The position numbers were made by a program, and so were the translations under genes. From positions 8,636,501-8,700,500 of the forward strand of contig CM051033.1 in the NCBI GenBank assembly GCA_027627225.1: DNA of 64,000 nucleotides. The letters are read 5' to 3'. This DNA is from Congeria kusceri. Its lineage: Eukaryota > Mollusca > Bivalvia > Myida > Dreissenidae. The notes under the pieces are model-generated. The model was not told where the DNA came from. It saw only the letters and a program-made list of their open reading frames with translations, and made no database searches. Below, piece by piece: positions 34,815 through 46,335 of the stretch (position 1 is its first letter; every line of letters begins with the position of its first letter).

Positions 34815-35350
34815 AACAAACGGGCCATTAGGCCCTAGGTCGCTCACCTGAGGGGCTAATGAACTACTGTTCTGAGCAATTTTCATGAAGATTCGGCTAA
34901 AAATGTTGCCTCTAGAGAGTTCACAAGCTTTTTTAAATTTGGCCCGGTGACCTAGTTTTTTACCTCATGTGACCTGGTTTTTAACGTGTCCAAGTTTCAG
35001 GATGATTGGGCTATAAATGTGGCATCTAGAGTATGCACAAGCTTTTTTTCAATTTGTCCTAGTGACCTACTTTTTGACCCCACATCAGATAGTTTCAAAC
35101 TCGTCCGAGATATCATGGAAGCAAATGTTCCGAGCAGGTTTCAAGAATATTGGGCAAAAATATGACTACTAGAGTGTTCACAAGCTTTTTTTTTCAACTT
35201 GCCCAAGTGACATAGTTTTTGACCACACATAACCCAGTTTTGAACTCGTCCGAAATATTATTAAAACAAATCTTCTGAGCGAGTTTCAAGACGATTGAGT
35301 AAAAAGTATGACATCAAGAGTGTTCGCAAGCTTTTTATTTTATTTGACCT
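34815..35350 (+). repeat. Core-repeat family F1, plus orientation (left part)
   Basis: Begins acgggccattaggccctagg (34820), with tcgctcacctgagg, then units of about 140 bp containing tgacctagttttt, catgacccagtttcaaactc and gttcacaagcttttt. Interrupted at 35350 by the 2.9-kb element and resumed at 38237. With the element removed, the halves join as ...atttgacct/agtgcccaag, a normal unit. Confidence 0.93.
35346..35350. repeat. 5-bp target-site duplication GACCT, left
   Basis: GACCT, repeated at 38237-38241 immediately outside the opposite terminus. Confidence 0.9.
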
Positions 35351-38236
35351 CACAGTGTATGAACGCAACTTTATAAATACCGGAAGTCAGCGCCGAGTAG
35401 GCATACAGTTGTGTTTCTTGATTGGAACTGCCATCAAAAAAAGTGAAATTATCAAACATCAACACACCCGATGTAAATGGATATATTTTCCATTTAATTT
35501 AGGGTCGTTTATGTATGATTGTGAACAATTAGTATTACTATAAAGGCGCACTTTGTTTGAAAAACTGTATCAAATCGAGGTACTTTGTTTAAAAATCGAC
35601 TTATTTTCCAAATTTTCTTTACATTTATCCTTTGTAACATTTGTAAATAAAATGTAACATTTGTAATTCGGTACAGCAGTATCTCATTTACACATATAGT
35701 TTACCGTTGTCCCATGTTGTTTCAAATGTATTTATAATTGAATATTTTGTTGGGACGACCGATTCTTTGCGACTGTATGCCTAATTGCATATTGATTGTA
35801 CCCTAATCGCATTTTTCTTCTTGAAAACTGTATGCATAATCGTCAATACTGTATGCCTAATCACACCGTAAGTGTACATCTGACTGAATGCCTAATCACG
35901 CTGTACACATAACTGAAACAATAATTTAATTTCTATATAGTGAAATCACTTTATTTTGGATGAACATTCTAGGGAAACTTCAATATATGTATGTAAACTT
36001 GACCATCAGTTGACTTATTCTATGCAAGCACCATTAAATATATATCGTGCATACATTCTTTAATCACTTTTAATAAACAATATAAGAAAAATTAAATGTT
36101 CTTATATGTCATCAAATAAGCTTGTCGTCTGCACAGAAATGTTGCAAATGAACCTCAAACATTTTACGGGTAATGGACTTATTATTAAATATCACTACAT
36201 ACATCTTTTAAACTGTAAATAACACTGGTTGTTTACATTTCAAGAATGACTTCATTCCATATATACACGTGAGTCACGTTCAAACGTGTGTGTGCCATAT
36301 TACTGAAGTTGCATTTAGGGTATAGTCAAATGCGACTAGCATACAGTTAAAATGTGTTGTGCAATCAGGCAGACAGTGCAAGATTTAAGAAATGTGTAGC
36401 CAAATATACAGATTTATGAATACATCTTGTTACTGTAAAATGTTACCGTAAGGCTAAAAAAAATAATTAATTGTTTCTCAGGCACTTTTTCCAAACAATC
36501 AGGAGGGACGGCGAGGGTTTTTTTTATTGAAGTATTTTTTTATTTTTTCTCCTACTCTTTTCTATTGGCACTGTGTAATGACTTATTAAAACAAGTTAAT
36601 AAGTACACATTAAAGAACATTTTAAGTTTGAATAACAACATGAGCATAAAATTCAAAATATATATTTATTAATCACATTAATCTATTAATCACAAACGGT
36701 CATTTATGCAAGCTGACGTAAAAAGACAATCAATTTGTATGTTCATAATTAACATAAGTGCCTTCAAATTGATAAACCATCATATTTAAGTACTTCTATT
36801 AATGAATTTAACTTTTCGTTATTCATATTTTTATAAATGTCAAAAATGGGAATTATTTTTGCAATAAATCACCAATAATTTTTGGAAAGGAATATCCAAA
36901 AGCGTCAATGCAGCTGGCATTTTCGTTCGTTTCCATAGGACTTATATTGTCACAGATTTTCTTCAAAAATATGGAATTTTATTACACAAGCAAAAGCATC
37001 TACGAAAAGAAAGTTTAAATCAACTAATAGACGATATTTATAAAGGTTCCCAATCGAATTTGACTTTTTTTTTTCAAAATGTACACAGTATTGTACCGTT
37101 TGTGTAAATCCAATTTAAATAATTAAATCAGACAAGAAGAAAGTTATTGGCAATACCGAAATCTCCACCGTGTTACTCTTCTTCCGCTATGTTAAAATGC
37201 GGATTCGTTTAATTTTAAGCCGCTGTCCACTGGATCTAATTCAATACATCGTAATTTTAGTAATAGTTCTTATGCACGTTTATGGTGTTTATTCGTTCGA
37301 AATATGTTTCTTATTTACGAAAGGCATTGTTCAAAACCACTTTGTACGGACGGAATATACTATAATGTACATGCTTGTTTACTCCAGAGTCATCACCAGT
37401 TATCGCATACAGAAAATAGACGATAGCAAGTTACCAAAATGTTAATAATTCACATATTTCAATGCGTAGTTTTCGTCTTTTGTTCGATGACATGCCCATT
37501 AGAAACACTTTCTGCACTGTTTTTTTAAAACCCGGGCGAGATCGTCAAAAAATAGTTAATAATAAATTCGTGGCCTGCCATAAAAAGACGTTGCGGCGCG
37601 CCTGAGAAACAAATCAATAATTTTTTTTAACCTAATATATATGTAATTACTTTCTCTTAAAAAAGCATTCCGGACAAATATTAACAAGTATATGCCATAT
37701 AACTGAAGTTGCGATTAGGATGTCAAAATGCGACTAACATACAGTTCAAAATAGTATTTTGTAAAGTTAGGCATACAGTATACGATTTTCGACATCTTCA
37801 TTTATAGCCAAATTTCAAAAGCCACGAGCACATCTACCTATCGTAAAATGCGGCTGTAATTCAAATGTCAATTATTAATCTGGAAATAACACTTCTGACA
37901 TATAATTGTTTGACAATGCAACATATTTTTTTACACTTTTTTATGTTTGTGAAGCAACGGGCCTTCCGAATTTCTACATTACTTTATGATTTCTTAATAA
38001 TTCTCTAAAGGGAATGTCTATTTATGAAAACCACATGTAACTGGAACTATTCTGGGTTAAATAAAAGACTTTACTGTGAAAAGTTTACACATACCTTTCC
38101 TTTTGATTTTGAGAGAAATCACTCCCAACAATATCCAATATCGATCAAGTCAATTAAAATTATAATCAACTGTATGCCTACTCGGCATCGACTTCCGGAA
38201 TAATCCGAATTGATACAGTTGAGTTCGTACCCTGTG
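35351..38236. mobile_element. Non-autonomous TIR transposon with CACAGTG terminus
   Basis: The left end reads CACAGTGTATGAACGCAAC. The right end in reverse complement reads CACAGGGTACGAACTCAAC. Further in, both ends share CCGGAAGTC and GCCGAGTAGGCATACAGTTG (left 35381-35410; right counterpart ends at 38168). The terminal block and this second block are 9 bp further apart on the right. A 5-bp target duplication (GACCT) flanks the 2,886-bp element, which sits inside an F1 repeat. Five-base duplications with CAC-starting ends are characteristic of the Transib/RAG-like group, and CACAGTG is the recombination-signal heptamer consensus. There is no transposase: the longest internal frame (91 codons, 37170-37445) is AT-rich and unrecognised. 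Boundaries are very well supported; the superfamily is inferred from ends only. Confidence 0.88.
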
Positions 38237-38372
38237 GACCTAGTGCCCAAGTTTTTGACCCCACATGACCCAGTTTCAAACTCGTCCGAGATATCATTTG
38301 AACAAATGTTCTGGGCAAGTTTCATGAAGAGTGGGCAATAAATGTGGCCTCTCGAGTATTCACAAGCTTTTT
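38237..38372 (+). repeat. Core-repeat family F1, plus orientation (right part)
   Basis: Continuation of 34815-35350 after the insertion: agtgcccaagtttttgaccc, then cagtttcaaactcgtccgag and tattcacaagctttt. Confidence 0.92.
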
Positions 38373-38870
38373 AAAGTTTTCAATATAGCCCCCCCCCCCC
38401 CCCGGCTTGCGGCCATGTTTTTCAATAGAGCGGAACCATTTTCGAACTCGGCTGATATTATAAGAACAAATGTTCTTAGCAAATTTCATATTGACAAGGC
38501 AAAAAATGTGACTCCTGGAGTTTTTTAAAGCGTTTTCTATAGCCATATAAGGAAAACTGCCCCACCCCCTGGCGGCCATGTTATTCAACGGAGCGGAACC
38601 GTTTTCGAACTTGGCCGATAGTAAAGGTGAACTTGACCTTGACCCCACTAACCCTTTATGCAATCCCAAATTTCAAATTAGAGTAACCAAACTTGGCCTT
38701 TAGATTCATTTTAATGTGGGAAATAAATGTTTTAAGTTTGAGTGAAATCCCTAAAGCCATTCCTGAGAAACTAGCTTACCGAAACACTTTAAACCAGCTC
38801 GGACGCCGACGCCGACTCCATGGTGAGTAGAATATCTTGCCTATTTGTTGAAAAGTCGAGCTTAAAACGT
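38373..38870. repeat. Mixed core-repeat pieces (F4-, F2- and F7-like) with hairpin tail
   Basis: Two F4-like segments (cggccatgttttcaa-type with gcggaacc at about 38410 and 38575) flank a C-run (38390-38404). A short F2 piece follows (ccttgaccccactaaccctt, 38637), then an F7 unit and the tail agctcggacgccgacgccga (38796) with a hairpin-prone aatatcttgcc...aaaagtcgagct. The chimeric order suggests switching between related elements. Confidence 0.8.
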
Positions 38871-39904
38871 TATGAATTAATTACGACCAATATATGATAA
38901 GCATATAACTAACATTTTCGAATAAAAAATAAAATTACTTCACGAAATTTCTTTAGTCGGTTGCGTTACCGCAAACAAACAATTTTTTTAAGGACGCATT
39001 TGCGCATTGTTCCTTTAAACATTTACGCTGCATAATGGGTTTAGACAAAATTATGATATTATCACAAAACTATGTGTTTTCATCATTAAATTCGTATTCA
39101 AACCCGAGGGTAATCAACTCCAATCATTTATATTGTTCAAAGCAAAATTCTCCTTCATGAACTCTTTTTCAGTACGTTAATATACTGAATCATCTGTTTT
39201 TATAACCATATAAGGAAATAAGTGATATAAGCTATACATCCTGCACCCACCATTGTATGAATTTAACTGACATTTAATCTAAAAATACAAGCATCAGATG
39301 GAAATAAAGTAACACATATGTCATTGATATTTTATTACAAGCATTGCGTTATTATCGAAACTCTACTTTTTTTAAATATGATATGCCCATTATGGAATCA
39401 TTGATTCTGCAATGTTACTTTTCTGAACAGCTTTTTGTATTACCGATATTATTATATATTTTCAAATGTGTACTTTGAATAAGGCCATACACATTTGATT
39501 CTATGTTTAGTGTCCTTGGGCTGGTAGGTTTTCGGATGCCTGAACAAAAAAGATCGAGATAAGAAGCGCACCAAAATATGCCTATAATGACACACTTTTT
39601 GTGATTTCTTATTTGTATGATCTCAGTCAATGAATGACATGTAAATAATACAAGTCATTCATCTTAGTTCATATTAACTTATACAATGTATTGGAGTTTT
39701 GAATGAATATTGTTGGTGGAAATCATGTATTTTGAGTATGTGTATCACTTGAAATAAGTTGATGATGATGATTCGGAATATTGTATCTTTCAGTAACTTA
39801 CCTACAGCTTTATTGATCTAAAACACTTAAAATTGGTATTTTTATGGTATAACTATTTTGCATTGCCCATTTTAGGACACATGCTTTTTCGCTTACTGCG
39901 TATA
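38871..39904. other. AT-rich stretch without a recognisable gene
   Basis: Short open frames only (for example 39415-39630 minus). Nothing recognisable. Confidence 0.5.
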
Positions 39905-40528
39905 AGTAAGTAAGTTTTTTATTATAGTGACATGCGTACAAGTAATGTGATATATACATCAACACATCAACACATAATGCATAAATACACCCGGCCCACC
40001 GGGCCTATAAGTCACCTCACAATAAATACATCATTAAATTCATATAACAATATTAAACATAAAATGAGTATGTAACAATGAATTATATGTATATAAATAA
40101 ATCGAATGAGTTAACAATCACGATGGATGTTTGCTCTTATAAGATCGTGAATATAAATATATATGTTAAATATACTTTACGTGTTTAAATGATAAATTAA
40201 TGGAAAAAATGCTTCGTCTTTTCGTGAGTGCTTTTTGAATGTATTTGGCTAATTGCCTTGTCTTATTGTTAACAAGAAATGCTACTTTTTCAATATCAGA
40301 TAGATTTATGAAAATATTATTTGCCAGCACATCTTCAAAACAAGTTCTTCGTATCTCATTGTACAGAGTACGGTTCAGCACAAAATGGCACTCGTTCTCC
40401 ACTGTCTGTAAGTTACATAACCTACACAGCCTCGTTTGTACATGCTCTCCTAAATACCTCCCAGTCTCTAAACGTAACGGCAGGATACCGGTTTTGAATT
40501 GGGCTAGTAATGACCTAACTTGTTATTT
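39905..40528 (-). mobile_element. 5'-truncated LINE, 3' end with ACTT repeats
   Basis: On the minus strand the ORF2 C-terminus (40528-40166) is followed by a 3' UTR. That UTR includes a GC-rich palindromic aggcccggtgggccgggtg (about 39990-40010) and ends in aataaaaaacttacttactta. A short 3' microsatellite instead of a long poly-A tail is typical of CR1/L2-like LINEs. The copy is cut at its 5' side near 40528, as usual for incomplete reverse transcription. No target duplication was found. Confidence 0.8.
40166..40528 (-). pseudogene. LINE ORF2 C-terminal domain (truncated)
   Basis: One uninterrupted minus-strand frame of about 120 codons ending at 40166. It reads SLLAQFKTGILPLRLETGRY, then a CRLCN cysteine pair, TVENECHFVLNRTLYNEIRR and a basic helical tail. 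The 'LPL-x-E-x-GR-Y ... C-x2-C ... E-x-E-x-HF-x-L-x-C/N-x-x-Y' pattern is the conserved C-terminal region after the reverse transcriptase in CR1/L2/Jockey-type LINE ORF2 proteins. The first ~90% of the protein, including reverse transcriptase and endonuclease, is missing, so it is inactive. The frame lacks stops, so this copy is relatively young. Confidence 0.85.
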
Positions 40529-40540
40529 AAGGTTTATGGC

Positions 40541-40640
40541 AAAACCGGCCCCAGTCAAAACCGGCCCCAGACTTAACCGGCCCCCCAAAAAGCAAAAACG
40601 GCCCCACGTGTGTTTGCATAATGACTAAACCGGCCCCAAA
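40541..40640. repeat. Short tandem repeat of AAACCGGCCCC
   Basis: aaaaccggccccag (40551 and 40566) plus three variants (acttaaccggcccccc, aaaaacggcccca, taaaccggcccca) spaced 15-30 bp. No inverted counterpart is visible within several kb. Composition and spacing resemble the GC-rich subrepeats in the MULE ends at 22701 and 23699. Confidence 0.8.
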
Positions 40641-41755
40641 ATACAAAAAGATAGTGATACATTAGGAGTTTGATTTCGTATTACTTTATAATTATTTTCA
40701 TAAGTAATTTGCGCATATAAATTATCAATAACATGACTGACACACAAAATCACCATCACTACCATCATTATAAATAATTATAATAAATGTAATATGTGAT
40801 TAATTAATTAATTAATTAGATTTTATTTCATACTCAGGGTACCGTTTGCCGGTGTATACTGTATATCGATGTAATCCGAGATATGCCGAGTATGGTCGAG
40901 GCGGGGCTGTCATTTATAATGTCCCATTGCCCCTGCATAGACTGTTATTATTCGGCACGATTACTAAAGACTGTGATAGTTTTAGTCTGTGATAGAAATA
41001 CTTTAGATTTGTGAATAGTTTTCATGAGATATAGTCATATTGATCATAACTATAAGTATGTGTATTGATTTTGATGTACCGGTATATTTATATATATCAT
41101 CCTGATTATACCTTGAAAAAAATAGAAAAAGCCAAGTCAAATATATTCAAAAACAATGTTTTGTGTTTGTCAATAATAGCTTTCAGGCAAGTCATATAAA
41201 CGAAAGGTTTAGTACAGCAGCTGATCATGAAACAAGGGAAATAATTACAGTTGCACCGGTAATTGGTACATTTGTCGTAAAAAAAAACGACCATAGGTTC
41301 AACAAAGATTTCAATGTCGCACTTACGAACATATAAAATCTTACGAAATTGCCAAATTATGAGCGCTAACATTATTATCGTAAATATCATTAACTATTGT
41401 ACAATATAAATATAATTTTAGTCATGTTTAATCGTGTTTTAAAGCTCGTCCATGCCAGTTCGTGTGAAATAGGTCGTCCCGTTCAAATGTATCAATTTAA
41501 TTTATTTCTTGTATGGGACGAATTATGGTGATATGAACTATGATGTACAGCCGAGTATAAACGTTTCAGATTTAAGATGTTCTGCTAATAATTCTTTCCC
41601 CCTAATGTGGTTTGAGTTCCACATCCATAGAAAACGAATTCGAAATGTTAATTCTTTTCGCGATGCATTCGCTGTATACTTTTAATTTTGTATTATTTGT
41701 AAAAACAGTCATTCAATTATAATTTTGTTTCATTGGCAATATTTTTTTTCAATGT
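40641..41755. other. AT-rich stretch without a recognisable gene
   Basis: Contains a short run of ttaattaa (about 40800-40820) and small random open frames. No feature supported. Confidence 0.5.
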
Positions 41756-43045
41756 TCTGACGTCCCTCGTGGTTGAGTGCATGCGTGCGTAAATTTTCTT
41801 AAATGACATTTCCTCTGAAACTGGGCGGCCGATTTTTACGAAACTTTACAGAAATGTTCCGTGGTTGGTCCAAAGTTGCTCAAATAGTTCCGGTCCGCTG
41901 CACAAAATGGCCACCAGAGCTATAAATAGAAAACTATTTAAACGACATCTCCTCCTAAACCCCTGGCTAGATTTTCAAATAATCTTACAGAAATTATCAT
42001 TGGGTGATCAACTACAAAAGTTGCTCAAATGATTACGCTCCGTTGAAAAACATGGCCGCCGCGAGGCCATTTTTCCTTATATGACTATTTTGAAAATCTA
42101 AATGTTCCTTGGGCGGTTCTGTACCAAAGTTGCTCAAATGGTTCATCTCCGGTGGAAAACACGGCCGCAAGGGGGCGGGTGCATTGTTCATTATATTACT
42201 CTATTGAAAATTTTGAAAAATTTATTGTCAGAAACCACTGGATGGATTTTGTAAAACTTTAAAAGTCATGTTCATTGGATAGTCCTCTTCCAAAGTTGTC
42301 CAAGTGATTCCGCTCCGTTGGAAAACATGGCCGCCAGGAGGGCGTGGCCAGTTTTCTGTATATGACTTCATTAAAAAAAATTGAAAATCGTCTTGTCAGA
42401 AACAACTGGTTGGATTTCGGAATAATTTCACAGACATGTTCCTTGGGTGGTGCTTTAACAAAGTTGCTCAACTGGTTTCTCACAGTTGATAAACATGGCC
42501 GCCTGATGGCGTGGCCATTTTTTCTTGCATGGCTATATTGAAAACTTTTAAAATCTTGTCAGAAGACACTGGTTAGATTACGAAATATTTTCATGGAAAT
42601 GCTCAACGGCAGGTTCTCTATCAAATCTGCTCAAATGGTTTCTCTCCGTTTTAAAACATGGTCGCCAGGGGTGGGGACAATTTACCTTATAAGCTATAAT
42701 TAAAAACTTTGAAAATCTTCTTGTCAGAAACTACTGGATGGATTTCAAAATAATTTCACAGAAATGTTCTATGGTTGGTTTTCCATCAAAGTTGCTTAAC
42801 TGGTTCCGCTCCGTTTCAAAACATGGCCACCAGGTGCATTTTTCCATATATGGCTATTTTGAAATGTTTGGAAAAGCTGGAGATTGTTGGTTTCGCTGAT
42901 TTCGCACAATTGATAAACATGGCCGCCAAATGGCGTGGCCATTTTTCCTTGCATGGCTATATTGAAAATCTTCTTGTTAAAAACCACTGCTTGGATTTCG
43001 AAATAACTTCAAAGAAATGCTCTTTATGTTGTTCTCTACCATAAT
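41756..43045. repeat. Core-repeat family F4
   Basis: Eight or more units of about 110-170 bp. The marker acatggccgccag (with variants) occurs at about 41907, 42050, 42160, 42326, 42494, 42657, 42820 and 42918. Other unit parts are cttgtcagaaaccactggat, ttcacagaaatgttccttgg, caaagttgctcaaatggttc and gcgtggccatttttcctt. The head gacgtccctcgtggttgagt (41760) marks the start of the element. Confidence 0.92.
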
Positions 43046-43189
43046 ACTCTGAGATTTTTTTTATTTTTTATTAAAAAAATCATGCCCGTCAGAGCGTATC
43101 AGGGGACGCTTCTGACACCACTTACTTAATAAGCCAGTGGAGCGATACAGGCACCCGTGTGCCACTTATTTATTTTAAGTCTTATTATG

Positions 43190-43367
<178 letters not shown>

Positions 43368-43399
43368 TTTATATACACAATTTTATTTTGAAGTAAAAT

Positions 43400-45300
43400 A
43401 TTAATTTATTTTATATCTTTATAAATGCTTTGAATAATAGTTCTTGTTTCATATAATGGAATCAGCATTAATGCAAAACTTTTTTTTTTTTAATAAATCA
43501 AGTTGATATTTAACAAGAATGAATTAATTTTGAAATAAAGGGAATTCATGCTTGTAAGAGAAGTTCACTTTTTGTACAACAAGCCAAACTATGTTTTGAT
43601 TTGTGTACTTCCTATAATGCAAAGAAGTGTATAGAATATCAATTTGTGGACTAATTATTCAGACTGAGTCATGGTAATTTTGACTTTTAAAACTATATCT
43701 GATATGCCAAATATTGAAAACAATTCATCAAGATGTAGTTGAAAGTGTTAGTAGTATATTAAACAGAAATGTTATGTTGCTTTTTTATTAGGGTTTTATT
43801 GTATAACAAAAGGGCCACGACGCATGACGCACGACGGACAAACGGTGCTCAGCTAAAAATGGCTTGTTTTACATGATGCTGTCAGTTGCATGTGCAGTGT
43901 TAATACAAGCAAAAAATATTAAATGAACTACTCACAAGTCATATAATTTAAATATCGTCTTTTACAGTTTATTACATGACTCATTGTCATTAACCTTTTA
44001 CAATTTACGGATTTATAATGTGAATGTGTTATGGTTTATGCCACCATATTATATTGTGGGAACAAACATGATCACATGCATGTTTGTTTCTTTGCTGCGC
44101 CTATATACCCGTACTAATTTGCTCAAAGGTACCATGTCTACGAACAACTTGCCTCGCTAATGCACTACAAATAATATTATTTGATACAAATGAGCTATAG
44201 TAAGACATGTGCATTAAATAAATAAGAAATAATATAAAACACAATGATATACTTGATGAAAACAAATTGGCAAACAATTTGAGAAAAATAGACCATTGTA
44301 ATCCCCATCAGATTGCATCCTCACAAATAAGTGTTCAAAATTACAAATTGCCAGCGCATGTGTGCTGTATGTATCAGAAAACAGTGGAATGATTCTTTCC
44401 TATCTTCTTGTGAAATGCACACAGTTGTGATTTCAATAGCCAAATATATATACTGGACTATAAACATTTAAGTCAAAGTAATAATGTATAGAACAGATAT
44501 AGGGACAGTTTGATCATTCATTTTCGCTTGCGAACTATTACAAAGAATTCAAGTCCATGTTGCCGTTTGGTTTGTTGTGGGTTCTGTCGTTGTGATTATT
44601 TTATATTCCGTTTAAAGAAAACAGAATGAAACTCGTTCGGCATCTGTAATAAGTATATTTATAATAATAAGTATTATAAATGTCCTTATTCTATGAAAGT
44701 GAAGTATCGAATGACAGGTTTCTATCATTCGATAAAGGTGATTGGATATGTTTGAGCAATTATCAGATTATAGTGCATGGGATAGGGAGTAAGTGAAATT
44801 CATGTTAGTATAAAGTGAGATCTAGCTTTCTAAATCTATTGAACTAATTAACAACATAAACAGTGTATTACATGTACAAATAAACATGTTACTACAACTA
44901 CTATCTACAATTTATAAAGTTAATTTTCATTAACTATATGTACTATCTTTCATTTACAATTTAAGCTGCACAGTGTTTAATTACCAAATTATTAATATAA
45001 TATAGGGCTTTAAAACAAACATAACACAAATCATAATTGTTGAATATTTATTTCAGAATCGTATTATAAACGACCTGTAACATATTACCCTCCCCCGATT
45101 TAGATGTCGTCCTCGACATCTGTTTCGAATAAATCGAAAACAAAATTATCGCGACAAGAGTCAGTGCTAATTAATGATTTTCGTTTAAACCATGGCGTAG
45201 TCAGCACGCAACCGATCATGATAAAATAATATTAAGAATGGTGATAACAGATTTATAAATATTTATCTCACATACCTAATTTATAAAATATATACACGCT
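43400..45300. other. AT-rich stretch without a recognisable gene
   Basis: 43810-43850 has a CG-rich scrap (gccacgacgcatgacgcacg). 45094-45145 has an imperfect inverted repeat (gatttagatgtcg, cgacatctg...aaatcg). Otherwise featureless to me. Confidence 0.5.
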
Positions 45301-45303
45301 TTA

Positions 45304-45666
45304 TGCTAGGTTCCCACTATCGTGCGATCCGTCACGAACGCCGCGATTGGCCACTCGTAGCTGATCGTGGTATTTCTCTGAGATTTCAGGCTTGAATACG
45401 ACGTGATGCGAGTTTATACGTTTTGATAAGACGGTTTGCGCTCCGTTGCGATTAAATTTGATACAATGATCCCGATGACCAATTGCTCGCAGTTGATCCT
45501 GTTAATCGTAGAGCATTTTTCAACCGTTCACATTTGTTCTACGATTACCACCATTGCCATGACTGACCTCAAGATCTGATAAGATCTGATAGGATCACAA
45601 CGATTGATCCACGATTAAGACCACGATTTCAATCGTGATGCGAATCGTGATAGTGGGAACCTAGCA
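45304..45666. mobile_element. 363-bp MITE, PIF/Harbinger-like
   Basis: TGCTAGGTTCCCACTATCG at the left and its near-exact reverse complement at the right (cgtgatagtgggaacctagca) form terminal inverted repeats of about 19 bp. TTA flanks both ends (45301-45303, 45667-45669). A 3-bp TTA/TWA duplication is typical of PIF/Harbinger elements. The interior is rich in gatcgtgg / cgattgatcc / aatcgtgatg motifs in both orientations. No coding capacity. Confidence 0.82.
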
Positions 45667-45764
45667 TTACAGTTATCGTAAATTGTCAGTCACGGTGCGT
45701 TAATAGACATTCACACTAAGTAGACGCCTGTTCTTATCCATGCTGGGAGCCGTGTAGTGCGTCC

Positions 45765-46170
45765 TTACCTGCCCGGTAATAGCCCTGGCTCTCCCGGCTT
45801 CCTCTTCTGGGGTGGCACGTAGACTGACCACGACTTCCTGATGTCTGTACTGGTTGCCGACGACTGTTCCGATTCCGATGTACTAGATTCGATGTCCGGT
45901 TGGTCGCACTGATGTGGCGTTTCCGACTGTGACGAAGATAAGACGTCTACTGGCCGATGGCGAACCGGTAAAAAAATATTCCGGTGAACCGTCTTACGTC
46001 GTTTTCCCGCTGGATACGAAACACCGGAACTGACGGATCAGGTTTGTCGATCACTATATACGCATGCTCTGCCCATACATCAGCTATTTTGAGAACTCTG
46101 TCGCCCACGTGTATAGCTGTTTATCGCACCTCCCTGTCATAATGTTGTTTTGCCCTAATCGGCTAGAATG
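45765..46170 (-). pseudogene. Ty3/gypsy integrase C-terminal fragment
   Basis: Minus-strand remnant of the end of a Ty3/gypsy retrotransposon pol. Reading leftwards from about 46165 there is AKQHYDREVR, then VGDRVLKIADVWAEHAYIV and PVFRIQREN. After a frameshift near 45990 come HRNIFLPV and a Ser/Gln-rich tail ending at a stop at 45765-45767. 'YDR ... GDRV ... LAD-x-W ... Y-x-V ... P-V-x-V ... HRN-x-L-P' is the standard C-terminal part of gypsy-type integrases, after the catalytic core. An in-frame stop (R* after DREV), the frameshift and a short internal deletion before IADVW show that it is inactive. In the family this domain helps bind DNA during integration. Confidence 0.83.
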
Positions 46171-46335
46171 CATATTTTTAACACCTTACATGATGATATA
46201 GGTCACCAGGGTTGAGATCGGACAATATCATTGTTCAAAGAACGATTTTATTGGCCTGGGATGGATTCTGATATTACAAATTGGATCCGAAAATGTGACC
46301 AATGCATTCGTGGTAAAACTGCCCCACCGAAGGAG
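46171..46335 (+). pseudogene. Ty3/gypsy integrase zinc-binding (HHCC) fragment
   Basis: Plus-strand frame reading TLHDDIGHQG, a TGA stop (46213-46215), then DRTISLFKERFYWPGMDSDI and KCDQCIRGKTAPP. His-x3-His and Cys-x2-Cys (46294-46305) are the integrase N-terminal zinc-binding residues of Ty3/gypsy elements. The family usually has Arg where this copy has TGA, consistent with a CpG to TpG change. Similarity ends at about 46335 and no catalytic core follows. It lies head-to-head with the C-terminal fragment on the other strand, which is not the order of an intact pol gene. Confidence 0.83.

Noticed and set aside
35351..38236. Active RAG-like recombinase locus
   Set aside because: No RAG1/RAG2-like or other transposase frame is present; only the ends and target duplication point to that group.
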